A program made the position numbers and the translations under genes. Under the pieces are notes generated by a model that was not told the DNA's origin, did not search any database, and saw nothing but the letters and a program-made list of their open reading frames with translations. Positions 32,260 to 45,269 of a DNA stretch of 64,000 nucleotides are shown one piece after another; position 1 is the first letter of the stretch, and every line of letters starts with the position of its first letter. Source of the DNA: Lactuca virosa. Taxonomy: Eukaryota > Streptophyta > Magnoliopsida > Asterales > Asteraceae. The stretch spans positions 79,513,631-79,577,630 of the forward strand of contig CAKMRJ010005745.1 in assembly GCA_928212115.1 (NCBI GenBank), given 5' to 3'.

Positions 32260-33468
32260 ATATCGATCACCACGTCTGGTGCCAGTCTCGCCTCCTCTGC
32301 CACAAGTTAGAAAGCGCGACCTCGAGCCCTCAGGGGCTCCACCATCTCCTGACTCCCATCTGTGATCCTTAGAGTAGCCGGTGTTGGGGCTTGCGCCGTC
32401 CTAGCAGCAAGCAAGGGACAATTAGCCTTCACATGGCCAAACTGGTCGTAGTGGTAGCAAATCCTGGAGCTAAGTGCTGGGATCTGCTAGCGGTAATCCC
32501 TCGCCATGTGGCCCGACCTACCATAATTGTGGCACCCAAAAGAAGATCGGAAAGTAGCATCATGAACCTTGCCGCACTTTCCACAAGTGTGGCCCCTCCG
32601 ACCCCCAGACCTAACATCATCAGCCTTGGACCGCTTCGGAACAGGCTAAGATTGCGTCGGGGCCTGCCTCTGCTCCCTCGTCTGGAGATCCATCTCAATC
32701 TCCCGCCGCCTAGCGGCCTCCTGCAATTCAATCAGTGAACCATAGCGCCGTGTGGATAAAAATTGCTTGATTTCCGTCGTGAGCATGCTCAAGCAACGGG
32801 TCATCTGAGCTTTCTCAGAAGCAGCAATCAGGACAACATATGGCCATCTCCGTAAACATCTTGGTGATCTCCATCACCGACTCCGTCCCCTGTCTCAAAT
32901 CCAAGTGCTCTTGGGCCAACCTCTCTCGCTCTACCAGAGGAACATATCTAGAGTAGAACATCTCGGAGAACTGCTCCCAAGTCACTGCAGTCCTCTGCTC
33001 AGGAGAATATGAGCTAGTAACAAGTCTCCACCAATCCTTCGCTCCGAACCGAAGAAGGTTCAGAGTGCACTTGACCTTCTGGTCAGCTGGGCAAGAGTAA
33101 GTGAAAAATCATCCCTCAATGTCAGAAAACCACCTCATGGCTATGATCTGATCCTGAACTCCATCAAATGTCGGAGGCTTCGTATTGTCGAAGTCCCGAT
33201 ACTGGAAGGCTCTCCCAGTGCCAATCCCGACAGCAGCAGCGACAGCAGCAGCAGTAGCCTCATAAAGTGTCGCATATCGCTCATCAAAGTACTCTACTAT
33301 TACGGTCTTAATAAACCCAAATATCTCTGGTAACTGTTCCCAAAAGAGGGAAATAACCTCCTCCTTCATGGTCTCCTTAACCTGCTCCTCAGTCAAAGTT
33401 GGCCTATCCTGGCCACCAACTCCCGATCCGGATCCGGATCCTGCCTCGAGTCGTCTCGTCATCACCAT
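32260..33468 (-). pseudogene. Gypsy A gag
   Basis: Minus strand. It starts at 33468 or 33462 (MTRRLEAGSGSGS). The first frame, to 33109, has an Ala-rich stretch and PPTFDGVQDQIIAMRWFSDI. Beyond a stop, the capsid continues with LLRFGAKDWWRLVTSSYSPE and WEQFSEMFYSRYVPLVERER. The nucleocapsid (32391-32600) has degenerate knuckles: CHNYGRSGHMARDY and CYHYDQFGHVKANC, each with Tyr in place of a Cys. Several frameshifts and stops. Confidence 0.8.
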
Positions 33469-34240
33469 ATTGAAATTAAACCAGGGAGATATCAGAAAAA
33501 ACGCATACCATAACAGGGAACCAACTCCCAAAAATGCCCTAGGGGTTGTGACTTCCCTGCTACGCCTAAGGGTCTTGTGCTTTCAGTAGTACGGGCCCAT
33601 ACAAACTTCCATACCTACCGTATTTGTCTCAGAAGATCATCACAACAACCCTAACAATATACACTAGCACATGCATACGCTCAATCCCCACTTCTTAGAG
33701 GAAGGCTAAACATTATGAAACTGGCTGGCTGACCCCACACAACTCATCCACAAAACTTCCACCAACCCTGCATCACTCGTGTATGCTAATCATACATAAC
33801 ACTGGATCCTATAGATAGTCGAACACTTGATTCTACCCTAAGACCTTCATCAAACAAGAACAGGAAATAAGGCTAAACCAAACATTCTCACGCTATAGAA
33901 TGTTAGTTATGCACAACTATGATGCATACACTAAGCAACTACAAGAATGATGTCAATTCTATATAAAGAAGAACCCTAGGCTATCATGCATCATATAATC
34001 AGGAAATTCTAACATGCAATTCTTGAAGATCTCTATCCTATCACTATCATGCTATTCTAAAATATCATAATATCAAATAACAGTGTGGTAATTTGGGGTC
34101 CACTTACTGACTCCGACTGATCGTACACATCACATCCTCCTTGATTTTTTTGTAAAACAATTTGAAAATCATTTTTAAAATCTTTTTCTTTAGTTTGAGA
34201 CTGGATTCACACGAGTGTTCCTCCAATTCACTCAAACCAA

Positions 34241-34253
34241 GGCTCTGATACCA
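34241..34253 (-). other. Primer binding site of gypsy A
   Basis: TGGTATCAGAGCC on the minus strand, three to four bases after the LTR end; matches tRNA-Met. Confidence 0.9.
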
Positions 34254-34256
34254 CTT

Positions 34257-36174
34257 TATAACATCCATAAAAATCACAATAAATTTAAACTTTTAAAATC
34301 AACCCAATTTCATAAAGCGTTTACAAATAATAGTTTTTAAAACATTTTCCAATCATCAGAGTCTCCCAAAATCTAAGTCATAAACAAGGGGATATGTAAG
34401 GTCACGCATTCGCCTTCTCGTGGTCATCCGAAGTACCTGAAACCACAACTAAAAACTCTAAGCCAATGTGAGTTCCCCCAAAGTACCAACACATAAACAG
34501 AAAACATATACAATAACAACTTGTACCGGGTCCACAGCTAAAAGAGTGGATTACCCTTGAGCCGACAACATAAGTCTGGCTTGCTCTCGGGGCCAATAAC
34601 TTATGTCTGGCTTGCTTCCTGACCAAATCAGTCATTGGACTGAAATACCATCAAGCCCTCAGTACGAGTCTGGCATACCACCCGATACTCAGCTCGTATC
34701 TGGAATGCTCCTGATCCCTCAGTATGATTCTGGCATGCCCTACCTGGCTCTTAGCTCTTATCTGGTGTGCTCCAGGGTTTGTTGGCTACAACACGAAGCT
34801 GTACAACCTCAACCCACCATAATATGTCGACATATAATAGATAACAACATATACAGATAATCATGCAGACAGAATCACAGGTAGTCCTACAGATCACCAG
34901 ACTAGCATATCAAAAACTAACATAATCATTCATACCTATTCCATACTTAGCATCTCAGTACATAGCAGGATATCAAACTAATAGGTCGACCTTAGTGCCT
35001 TCGACCCAGAAGTACAGTGAGGAAAACTCACCTCACAAACTAGACAAAAGCTAATGGGGTCCCGACTCCGAATCTCATCTCTAACTGTCACATATCCCAG
35101 CAAATGACCCACAATCAAAATCCCAAAATACCCTTATGTAAAACTTGGTAAAAGTAAAAGTCAACTTACCTCACGTCATGGCCCGACATTGGTCACATCG
35201 TGATAATGTACCTGATCTGATTCCCACTCGACTCGACCGAAACTAGTTAACCCAGTCAAAGAAACCACCTGAGATGGCATCACGACATGAGCAGCTATTC
35301 TCACGTCGTGAGCTCCAAGGGTTCTAACAGAAGATGGGGATGCTCCGAATCTCATGTTGTAGGATATTACATCTCCGGTTGTGAGCTTTATATGAGGCTA
35401 AGGGTCACAATTTTAATTCCTTATTCCATTAACTCTTCGAGTCTACTTCATCCAGAAGTTAAAGGGGATCCCTAAGGTCCATAAAAGTGTTTCCTTTATG
35501 GCAATGCATGCACCGAACATGATCATCCACTTTCTAGGTCAAAAAAGGAATAAATGAGCTTCAATATTTCATGCATGCCTCAATTCCAAACCATCTTTCA
35601 GATATGAAAAATATTATGATCTAGGGACTCTTAGAATCCATAAAGTTGCAAACTTTATGGATTTACTCCACTCAAGCATGCAATAACATCAATAAGATGG
35701 ATAAAACTCAAGATCTATCCATGATAAGCAATAAAGTTGGAGCCTTTGGTACTTAAAAGGGTCCAAAAGCAGGAAAAGATGGTGATGAAGATCATAATTT
35801 GCCCACACCACCACTAGAGCACTTCCGTCTTCTTATTTCTTCTTTTGCAAGCTAGAAATACACCCAAATGACAAAGGATCTTAATGAGGAGTGAGCTTAG
35901 GGTTTCTGGAGGTTTAGAGAGTGAGGGACGCTGAGGGTGAGAAACCCTAGTCCTCTCATTCCCTTAAATACTGAAAACTTAAGGTTTTTTGGTCATCAAC
36001 CGCCCTCACATCATGAGCACTAGACTGCTGACGTCGCGAGTCTTAAAATGATGCACGGGTCCAATTCACTCCTCACGACGTGAGAAGGCATTCCTCATGT
36101 CGTAAGAAGGGCTAATATAGAAACTTTTAACTTCACAATATTAAAGATAATGTGCACATGATCCGGCTGTTACA
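34257..36174 (-). repeat. 5' LTR of gypsy A
   Basis: About 1.92 kb, full length. On the minus strand TGTAACAGCCGG to GGATGTTATA. It has the same tandem repeat (34571-34790) and palindrome clusters (35170-35400 and 36005-36110) as the 3' copy, with many CG sites changed to TG or CA. Confidence 0.85.
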
Positions 36175-37006
36175 ACAATTCATTTTATTTCTTATTATAT
36201 TATCATTTAATTAATTAATTATTTTATTTAATTACTTCAACTGAAATAGCTTAAATTTTTGTAGGCCCAAAATGAGGATGTTATTATAGATACCCAAGAA
36301 TGATGCATAGTGAACTTCTTTGTAAAAGGCTGTAAGGAATGGCGAGGTGGCGATAACATAGACACCTAAAAACATGTAAATAGGTGTAAGAACAAACTTT
36401 TAGAAATATGTGATAAAATGAGTGTCATGGTTAATGGCAGATGGAATGATGTTGAGTAACTAGGCAGCAGTGAGGATGGCCTCGACCCGAAATTTGGGTG
36501 GAAGGAAAGCTTGAAAGAATAGTGTTTGTGTAACATTATTGATAGTTCGAAGATTAATCTTTGGTTTTCCATTTTGTTGTGATACATGAGGGCAAGAGAA
36601 CCAAAATTATATGCCAATTTGGAGAAAAAGGAATGAAACAAGTAATTATCATATTCACCACTACTATTACATTGTAGAGCTTTTATTTTACATCCAAATT
36701 AAGTCTAGATGCAAGAGTGAAAATGATAAAACTTATATAACACATCACACTTATGTTTGAAAAAAATGAACGAAACAAGTAATTATCATTTGCACTGTTA
36801 TTATTACATTGTAGAGTTTTTATTTTACATCCAAAGTTAGTTTGGACTTAAGAACAAAAATGAGAAAACTTAGAGAACACATTAGAAGGTATACACACAA
36901 GAAATTAGAGAAATGGCCAAGAAAGATAACATCATATTTAAAGCCATATTGGATAACAATATGGACACTACAAAACATCATAATTTATTATTTCAAAAGG
37001 GTATAA
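36175..37006 (-). pseudogene. Copia element G, part 2: integrase
   Basis: Minus strand, many stops. Recognisable pieces of the copia integrase C-half: LNLDVK, FHSFFSKLAYNFGS (36580-36641), SQQNGKPKINLRTINNVTQT, LFFQAFLPPKFRVEAILTAA and ASFLGIY. An AT-rich 85-bp stretch (36180-36262) separates it from A. A tandem duplication of about 137 bp occupies 36618-36890. Cut at 37006 by element H. Confidence 0.75.
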
Positions 37007-37965
37007 TGTTGGATCTATATGCCCAAGAATCATTATTGAGTGATATTGCTAATGACATATGATCCTATAGGGTCACACCTTAATCAAGTTGGTACCTATT
37101 GAATATTTATTAAGTATTTGATTATTAATAAATAAATTCAAATCTTGTATTTAATTAGAGAATAATTACTGTTTTATGAAAATATTAATAAAAGAAGCAA
37201 AAAACTAATCATTATGTGATATGGTATCATATAATATGTCATGTACAAAGTTTTGGACACGTTGGTTAACCATGATTAAATTAGTGAGTTACTCTACCAT
37301 GGTTAAATAATTTAGGAGACAATTTTTGTCTCATTCTCTCCCCATGATCGTATGTAGTAAAGAGTATGGGAGGTTGCTTGCCAACCTCCCTTGTCTTGAC
37401 TCATCATGTTTTATGCTTTTAGAATACTTTATAGTATTTTATAGGTTTGACCTTACCTAGCATGGAATACATAAGAGAGTGTCTTGCATATGTTTGATCT
37501 AGTTTTTCGCACTTATATTCTCTGCAAAATAGAAGCCAAAACCATAGATTGTTCTACTCTTTTTCCTCTCATATTTTGAAGTTGGTTTGTGAATTTTTTG
37601 GCTCTTACTTTGTGTCTTCCTTTAGTGATTATTTGTTAAGCACTTAAAGGCGTAAAGAAAAAAGTAACACAAGAAGAAAGCTAGCATTTTGGGTACCTTA
37701 TCTTGTTTGTGGATTACTTGTAGAGACGATCAAGCTTCTTGTTCTTACCATCTACTTCAACACCCCAAATCCAAAAGGGTACAAAGGCTTCAAAGGGTGT
37801 CATTCTAAAACTCCCTATGGTTGTTTTTAATACCATTCTAACCTCTTTAAAAGGATCCTTGATGGTTTGGTTTTGTTATATACTTGAAATTTCTTAGAAA
37901 TTTTTAAAGCTTCCCTTGCTGGTTATTGTGAAAAAACTCTCTATTTTATGTATCAAAACCCATCA
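37007..37965 (+). repeat. 5' LTR of H
   Basis: 959 bp, TGTTGGATCTATATGCCC to TCAAAACCCATCA; same terminal bases as J. Confidence 0.9.
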
Positions 37966-37966
37966 G

Positions 37967-37979
37967 TGGTATCAGAGCC
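37967..37979 (+). other. Primer binding site of H
   Basis: TGGTATCAGAGCC one base after the LTR end. Confidence 0.9.
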
Positions 37980-39470
37980 ATCTTTTAAATGTTAGAATGA
38001 TTTTTTCATGTTATGATAATCTTTGATTTTTGAAAAACGAGCTTGAATTTCTTTTTGGCTAAAGATATGTCCATATTTTTTTTCTTTGGCAATTTGTTGT
38101 TTAAAAGTGTTTATTTATTATATAACCATTTCCCCATGCATTTTGGTTATATAAAAGTTGCATTAGAGAAAACAATGAGTTGTTTGTTGATATTTTTGAT
38201 ATGTTTGTTGTGTATAAACAACCCATTAGGACATTTGTTGTTGTTATTTATTTATTCATATGATGATATAATAGATAAATATGTATTATTTCATTTGTTT
38301 ATTTTATATGTAATAAATTAGTTTTAGACTAGTTGTATTTTATTTTATAGAAATGTAAAAAGATGAGGCATGAAGATCTTATGAAGATATGAAGACATGG
38401 AGCCTTTTGCAGACCTTGAAGTGTCCTATTAAGTCCTTTAGGAAATTACTTAATATTTGTTGTGATGGATCACAATAAATATTACTAGAATATGGATTTG
38501 TATATGGATTTGCTTGTTATTAAATTTTGTATATATGTAAATGTGTTTGCCATGCTAAAAACATTTCACAAAAAATAACATCAACTTGGGGTTTAGAATT
38601 TTAAATAAAAGTTTCCAACATAAGATGTCAAAAATTGAGTTTTTATTAAAAAGAGTTTTAATTTTTTTGGAACTCTTAAATAGCCACACTTTTAAAGATT
38701 TAAAAGGGTTTAAAATGTTTTTTTTAACTTTATATAAACTCTATAACTCTATAATAAAAGAAAGTTTTATTAAAAAGTTAAGAACCGATTCCAATCGTTA
38801 TAACGTCGAATTAAAATTCAATATAAAATTTAACTGGTGAAATTGGATGTGAAATAAGTTCAACGTTATAAATTTTGGATCACTTTAAAATGTACCATGA
38901 AATAATTCATGCATGAAATATTCATGATACAAAATGTTTTAAAATGCTAGAATAATAAAACATTTATAAAAGTCCTTATTTCAAAACTTCAAATCTATGC
39001 AATCCACTTAAAAATCTCTTAGCATTTTTGTGTAGTTCTTATGGATTTTAGGGTCACCTTATCTATTTGGGTTGTAAAAAAATGGCCAAGGTGTTTTATA
39101 TTTACTTATGGGATAAAGGTCACCTAACCATTTGTGAAATATAGTTCACAAGTTTTTTTAAATGGATGATTTGATCAAATTCTTATGTGATAAAGGTCAC
39201 CTTAGCATAAGAGTTTTGAGGCATAGTTGGGATGAACATGTCATTAAAAACAAAAGTAATGTTTTTTGGATCCAATTAATCTAAGAATTACATAAGAGTT
39301 GTAATTGGTAATCACAACCTACCAATCAACAAAATCACTTGTGTAGTGGGTCACCGCCTCAAGTTATTTTGGGTGATGTGGATCTTAGATTTTCAAATTT
39401 AATTTAAAGGGTAATTAATTTTAAAAGAAATCATATCAAAGATATTAAAATGAATCTTATTATTTTGTAG
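37980..39470 (+). other. Leader region of H
   Basis: AT-rich, no coding motif. Frames at 38043-38321 and 38586-38840 are hydrophobic/AT-driven and unlikely to be real. Repeated phrases such as GGATAAAGGTCACCTTA-type text recur near 39112, 39190 and 39050. Confidence 0.5.
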
Positions 39471-40346
39471 ATGACTATCCTAACTGTAAGTACCTCATCA
39501 CTCACTATCCGATCGATCCTCGAAAAAGAAAAACTAAGTGGACCCAACTTTCTTGATTGGTTTATACAACTAGGATTGTCATCGAGCTTGAGAAAAAGGA
39601 CTATGTCCTTGATGAACCTGTCCTGGAAGAGCTTCTGGCCATGCTGCCAAAACATTGAAAGATGCTCGGGCAAATATGTAATTGATTCGACCGAAGTGGC
39701 TTGTATCATGCTTGCAACTATGACTCATGAGCTTCAAAAAACTTTTGAGTTTCATGAAGCATTTGACATGATTGAGAAACTTAGAATCATGTTTCAAGTT
39801 CAGGCTAAGAAAGAGAGGTTTAAGACCTTGAATGCTATCATTGGTTGCAAGATGGCTGAGGGATCTTCTGTAAGTGCACATGTAATCAAAATGAAAGCTT
39901 ATGTTGAGCAGCTTATCCGCCTCAAATTCCCATTTGGGGATAAGCTAGCGACCAATGTGATCCTAGCCTCGTTACCTAAGTCATTCAACCAATTTGTGAT
40001 GAACTTCACAATGAATGAATGGGAGAGGAGCATTAATGAGCTTCATAACATGCTCAAGAATGTCAAGTAAAACATCAAGAAATATGGGAATAATCAAGTG
40101 CTGATGATTCGCGAGGGTCAGATCTCCAAGAAGAAAACTGGTAAGGGAAAGACAAAGCTGTCAAGAAAGGCAAGGGAAAAGGAAAAGGGCCAAGGGAAGC
40201 CTCCTGCTACCAACCCAACTCCTAAGCTCAAACTTGTTGCTGACTCTGATTGCTTTCACTGCAATGAAAGGGGACATTGGAAACACAACTGTCCCAAGTA
40301 CCTAGAGGAAGTTAAGAAAAACAAGGCCAACCAGGTTGGCACCTAA
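39471..40346 (+). pseudogene. Copia H gag with zinc knuckle
   Basis: Frame one (39471-40070, 199 codons): SILEKEKLSGPNFLDW opens the copia gag; EVACIMLATMTHELQKTFEF, VQAKKERFKTLNAIIGCKMA and ASLPKSFNQFVMNFTMNEWE follow. Residues about 40-65 are out of frame: the neighbouring frame reads DYVLDEPVLEELLAMLP, so a frameshift is followed by a compensating one. After a stop at 40070, 40098-40346 gives a Lys-rich stretch and an intact knuckle C52-X2-C55-X4-H60-X4-C65 (CFHCNERGHWKHNC). Close to complete for plant copia gag, but with a stop and a scrambled segment. Confidence 0.85.
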
Positions 40347-41720
40347 GGTATATATGTGATTGAATTATATGAATTATGTACTAATTCTTGGTTATTCGAT
40401 ACTGGAAGTGGTACTAACGTCTGTAATGATTTGCAGGGACTAAAGAATGTTAGAGAACTTAGAGATGGCGATTTGGAACTCCATGTGGGAAATGGCACTT
40501 GAGTAGCTGTCAAAGTCATATGACAATATCATATTTTGCTTCCAAATGGTATTAAACTTATTTTGAACTATTGTTATGTACCTAGTTTAATTAGGAATAT
40601 TATCACTACTTCTCATTTGTATGAACAAGGTTTTCGTTATAAGTTTGACTTTGATTCTGAAAACATCATTGTGTTTAAAGATAATGTGTTTTATTTTTAG
40701 ACTAGTCCCAATAATGGAATATATGAAATCGATTTAAATGGTTCATACCAAAAGGACAATTCAATGACAACTTAACAAATAAGAAAACAAAGTTAGACTC
40801 AAGTAAAACTTATTTATGGCATTGTTGACTTAGGCAATAAACAAAACTCACATGGCTAAGCCTCAAAAGGATGGCATCTTAGAATCAACAGGCTCAGAGT
40901 CTTTTGATGTATGTGAATTATGTCTATGTGGCAAGATAACTAAAGCTACTTTTACCGGTGTTGGTTAAAGAGCTTCAGATCTATTAGGACTCATACATAC
41001 TGATGTATGTGGACCTTTTAGGACGATAACAAAGAAGCAGTGAAAGATACTTCATTACATTTAATGATGACTTCAGTAGATTTGGATATGTATATCTCAT
41101 GAAACACGAACATGAAGCATTCGATATCTTCAAGGTATTCCAAAATTAAGTACAAAACCAACTTGGTAAAAGATTAAAACCATACGATCAGATCGTAGTG
41201 GTGAATATCTAAGCTATGAGTTTGATGAACATCTTAATAATTGTGGCATAGTGTCATAACTCACTCCACCAGGAACACCACAACATAATGGTGTTTTGGA
41301 AAAGAGAAACCATACTCTACCTGATATGGTACGATCAATGATGAGTCATACTACCCTTCCTCATTCTTTTTGGGGTTATACCCTCAAGACCACAGTTCGA
41401 ATTGTAAACATGGTCCCTACTAAAAAAGTTTAGTAAGACTCTCTTCGAGTTATGGCATGGAAAATTTCCATCAATGTCTTACTTAAAGATATGGGGTTGT
41501 GAAGCATATGTTAAAAGATAGACTTCTAACAAGCTTGACCCCAGATCTCAAAAGTGTATCTTTGTGGGATACCCAAAAGAAACCATGGGTTATTACTTCT
41601 TCTAGAAAGAAGAGAACCGAGTGTTCATAGCTAGGAAAGCAGTGTTTCTTGAAAGTAACTTTATATTGCATAAAGAAAGTGGGAGCCCCATTGATATCTA
41701 ACAAATTCAAGAGACACAAC
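40347..41720 (+). pseudogene. Copia H protease and integrase
   Basis: Protease signature SWLFDTGSGTNVCNDLQG at about 40387-40440. The integrase zinc-binding end and core follow with many stops: DVCELCLCGKITKATF (40910), SDLLGLIHTDVCGPF (40975), RSGEYLSYEFDEHLNNCGIV (41200), TPPGTPQHNGVLEKRNHTL (41263) and MVRSMMSHTTLPHSFWGYTL (41330). Order gag-PR-IN-RT defines Ty1/copia. Non-functional. Confidence 0.85.
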
Positions 41721-42873
41721 CTTTAGTTGAGAATGATAATCAACAAAGCATTGTTGAACCTGAAACTTTCGTTCAGATGTCGAAAATCACACCAACTGTA
41801 CGACGCTCCAGTAGACCTCGTCAAGAACCTCATAGATTTGGATTTTTTGTTCCTAAAGAGGAAGTCTTCTTGATGCATCGATGTGAGCCCATCAATTACA
41901 AGGTAGCTACTACATACCCAAATTCTGATAAATAGCTTGAAGCCATGAGAGCTGAAATTCAGTCCATGAATGACAATCAAGTACGGGAATTGGTTGACTT
42001 TCTGCCTAACAACAAGTCTGTTGGAAGCAAGTGGATATTCAAGAAGAAGATTGACATGGATGGAAATGTACAAACTTTCAAAGCACGAATTGTTGCGAAA
42101 GGGTATACTCAAATTCAAGGCGTTGACTATGAAGATACCTTCTCTCCAGTTTCTAAGATCAAATCTTTTAGGATTATCATGGCCATAGCTGTATATTACG
42201 ACTATGAGATATGGAAAATGAATGTCAAAACCTCTTTCATTAATGGATATCTTGAGTAAGATGTCTATATGGAATAGCCTGAAGTTTTTTTCAAACTAGA
42301 TAACCTAAAGAAGGTCTGTAAACTGAAGAAGTCCATTTATGGATTTAAACAAGCATCTAGGGCCTGGTATCTTCGTTTTGATGAAAACATCAAAAATTTT
42401 GGATTATCACAAACCCCGATAAACCATGTGTATACATCAAAGCAAGTGGGAGCCAAATTGTTTTTCCAATTCTATATGTTGATGGCATATTACTGATCGG
42501 GAAAGATATCCCAACATTGAAAGAGACTAAGGCTTACCTTACTAAGTCCTTTCAAATGAAAGATCTAGGGAATGATGCATACATCCTCAGTATCAGGATA
42601 TATAAAGATAGATCCCAAAGATTCATTGGTTTGAGTCAGAGCACATACAGTGACAAAGTATTAAAATGATTTTCAACAGATAACTCAAAATAAGGAATTG
42701 TACCAATACTGTGCGACACTATTCTGTCTAAGGCTGACATCCCTAGTACTAGAGATGAGATCAAAAGAATGAGTAGCATACCATATGCTTCAGCAGTAGG
42801 TTCAATTATGTATGCTATGACATATACAAGGTCGGATGTAGCTTATGATATTTACATCTTGATTTCCAGGTAT
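41721..42873 (+). pseudogene. Copia H reverse transcriptase (truncated)
   Basis: Clear from 41945: NKSVGSKWIFKKKIDMDGNV, KARIVAKGYTQIQGVDYEDT, FSPVSKIKSFRIIMAIAVYY and KVCKLKKSIYGFKQASRAWY. The catalytic box reads LYVDG: the second Asp of YVDD is Gly (codon 42484-42486). More stops follow. It ends at the SRY block near 42873, where gypsy B begins; RNase H is absent. Confidence 0.85.
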
Positions 42874-43988
42874 TCCTTTTATACCCTTGTTTTGAGAAAT
42901 GTTGGAAAAATGTGTCCCTTGTAGTGTTTGGAGGAAATGTATGTTTAGAGGGACACTATGCGTCCGGCTCTGAATGTATGGTGTTGAGAACGCTATAAGT
43001 CCCTCTCGAATGCTTAGCATTTTTGGCTGGAATCAAAACCCTAATCTTTAGGGTTTGGACTGTATTTAAGCATCATTCCTTAACTTCAGTCTCCCTCTCT
43101 ATTTTGAAATCCTAAAGTGTGTGAGTGTGTTTTGAAGCTTGGAGTGTCATTTTGGTGTCATCTTGGTGTTCTTGGTGGTGAAGAAAGAATATTGAAGTTG
43201 TGGTGTTTCACTCAAGGCCTTGGATCCAACATCTACACTCCCTTGTGCATCTTTTGAAGGTATAAAGCTCCAACCTTGATGAGTTTTCCCTTTAGATCTT
43301 TCTCTAGCTTAAAAGTTACATCTTTTGTCCCGAATCTTGATCCTTGTGAGTATGGAATGCTCCTGGACCTTTGAGTTGTCCTTTTAGATGTTTTAGGGTG
43401 TGATAAGTCATAAAAATATAGTCTTGGTCGTTAGTTCCCTTCGATGCATGAGCTAAGATGTCTTATTGGGTTAAGAAGTTAGTGTTTTTTATATTAAGCA
43501 CTTAATAACCATGCTAGACCATAAAGTTGGAAACTTTATGGTTAAGGACATCATTTGGGGTCTAGATCTGGAATTCGGATGAAAGAGCTTAAAGACTAAG
43601 CTCTTAATAGAAGAAATAAGTAGCAGCTGAAGAACGCCACACGTTCCCCATGGGATGCTATGCGTCCGTGATCTGTTTCGCGTTCTGGCTAAAGGGGTGA
43701 GAATTCTATGCGTTCATTCTGGATGCTATGCGTTCTCAACTGAGTTGACTTAGTTGACTTTTTGACTTTTTGACCTTTTGGATTGGACTATATTTTGACC
43801 AAGTTTGACCTAAGGGTATTTTGGGTATTTTAAGCTGCACTATGAGTTTTGGTCATTGTTATTTGTAAAGGTGACTGATAGAGTTGGTTTTCAGAGCATC
43901 ATGTTGTTTTAGATTTTTCGTCTATCTATGAGGTGAGTCTCCTCGCTATATCCATGGGTCGAAGGCACCAATGCCGACCCATTATTTG

Positions 43989-44023
<35 letters not shown>

Positions 44024-44435
44024 GGTTGTTATGTGATATATGTGTTTTGTAATCGGCTTTAAATGCACCCCAGGACGGGGCCCACTATGGTATGTCGGGT
44101 TGAAATACACCCCAGGGCAGAGCCCACTATGAGATGTTTGGGTTGAAACATACCCCAGGGCGGGTCCCAGTTGTATGTTTGGTATGTGGTACTTTGGAGG
44201 AACTCACTAAGCCTTTTTGCTTACAGTTGTGTTTATGGTTTCAAGTACTGCCAGTATTAAAGGGAAGGACCCGGCGTGATGGTACAACATTCTCCGCTCA
44301 TGTTTTCCGCACATTTTGGATATTATTTTTCTGATGATTTTGTTATTGTGTATTGTGGGTGTTTTGGAACAACTTGATTTATGAAACTATTGGCTTTTAA
44401 AATGAAAAAATTTACTTCTGTTTTGGGTTGTTACA
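42874..44435 (+). repeat. 5' LTR of gypsy B
   Basis: About 1.56 kb, ending GGGTTGTTACA. TATTTAAG near 43066 is the likely TATA box. GCTATGCGTTC-type motifs cluster on both sides (about 42955-43020 and 43625-43740). A (TA)n run (43990-44021) and three CACCCCAGGRCGGGGCCCA-like repeats (44065-44170) lie in the downstream part. Confidence 0.8.
43990..44021. repeat. (TA)n microsatellite in LTR B
   Basis: About 16 uninterrupted TA units. Confidence 0.95.
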
Positions 44436-44437
44436 AG

Positions 44438-44451
44438 TTGGTATCTAAGCC
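44438..44451 (+). other. Primer binding site of gypsy B
   Basis: TTGGTATCTAAGCC shortly after the LTR end; tRNA-Met type with two changes. Confidence 0.75.
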
Positions 44452-45269
44452 TTGGTTTGAGGGATTTGGACACACTTTAGGGTGTGTTAGAACTCAAACT
44501 GAGGAAATGACAATCTTTTCAAAAGAAAAAGAAATCAGATTTCTGAAAAGATTTTTATTAAGTACAAGGGGGAGGGGTACGATGTGTGCAATCAACCGAT
44601 CTCAAGTAAGTGGTTCTCAAATTACCCACACCTATGTATTGTGATTAGTATGCTTGATTTGTGAACTGCATGCTAGAATATTGCTAAGGATACCTTCAGG
44701 AACCATATGATAGAATTACCTGATTTGTACGATGCCTGTTAGCCTAGGAGGATTGGGTATTATGTCTTACTTGAAATTGATATTGGCTTAGTTTATTGCT
44801 AAGTGTATACTTTCAAAGTGGTATACAATTAGGATTATATAGCCCTAGAATGATCTATTTAGCCTTATTTCCTGTTCATTGTTTGGTTGTGGACTTATGG
44901 TGGAATCATTATTTGACAGCCTATGTGATACTATTGTGTATAACTTGCATGCATAAGGAAAACAACGGTGTTGATTGAGGTTCTCGGTATAGTGAGCAGT
45001 GGGAGTTGAGGATTCCTAGGAAAGCATATGATATGTACGTTGTTTTTCATAAGATTGGTATTTGGTTCTAGTATGGTGACTTTGAGGAATCAGGACAGGT
45101 CTTTAGGAATGTACATATAGGTATGAAAGGTAGTATTGGGCATGTACTAATGGAAGCACAAGATCTGTACTTGAGACAAGAACATACCTGAGATTTCTAA
45201 GGTTACCTGTATGTTGTGAGTTCCCTTGGGTTTATGCTGATTATTTATACGTTTGTATTTCAGCTTAAG

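Larger units (their letters stand above)
15331..36174 (-). mobile_element. Gypsy element A (Tekay/chromovirus-like), carrying J and K
   Basis: Minus-strand Ty3/gypsy element inserted in copia G. Order from the 5' end: 5' LTR (34257-36174), primer site, gag, protease region, RT, [K], RNase H, integrase N-part, [J], integrase C-part, polypurine tract, 3' LTR (15331-16950). Integrase after RNase H marks the gypsy superfamily. The C-terminal WTWEPEAEMREHYPELF with FEDEV resembles Tekay-type chromoviruses (inference). Removing J and K leaves about 8.9 kb. The left 314 bp of the 3' LTR are lost, so no target-site duplication can be read. Confidence 0.85.

Noticed and set aside
37980..38840. Hydrophobic ORFs in the H leader (38043-38321)
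   Set aside because: Phe/Leu/Ile-rich composition follows from AT-rich DNA; no signal peptide plus domain pattern.
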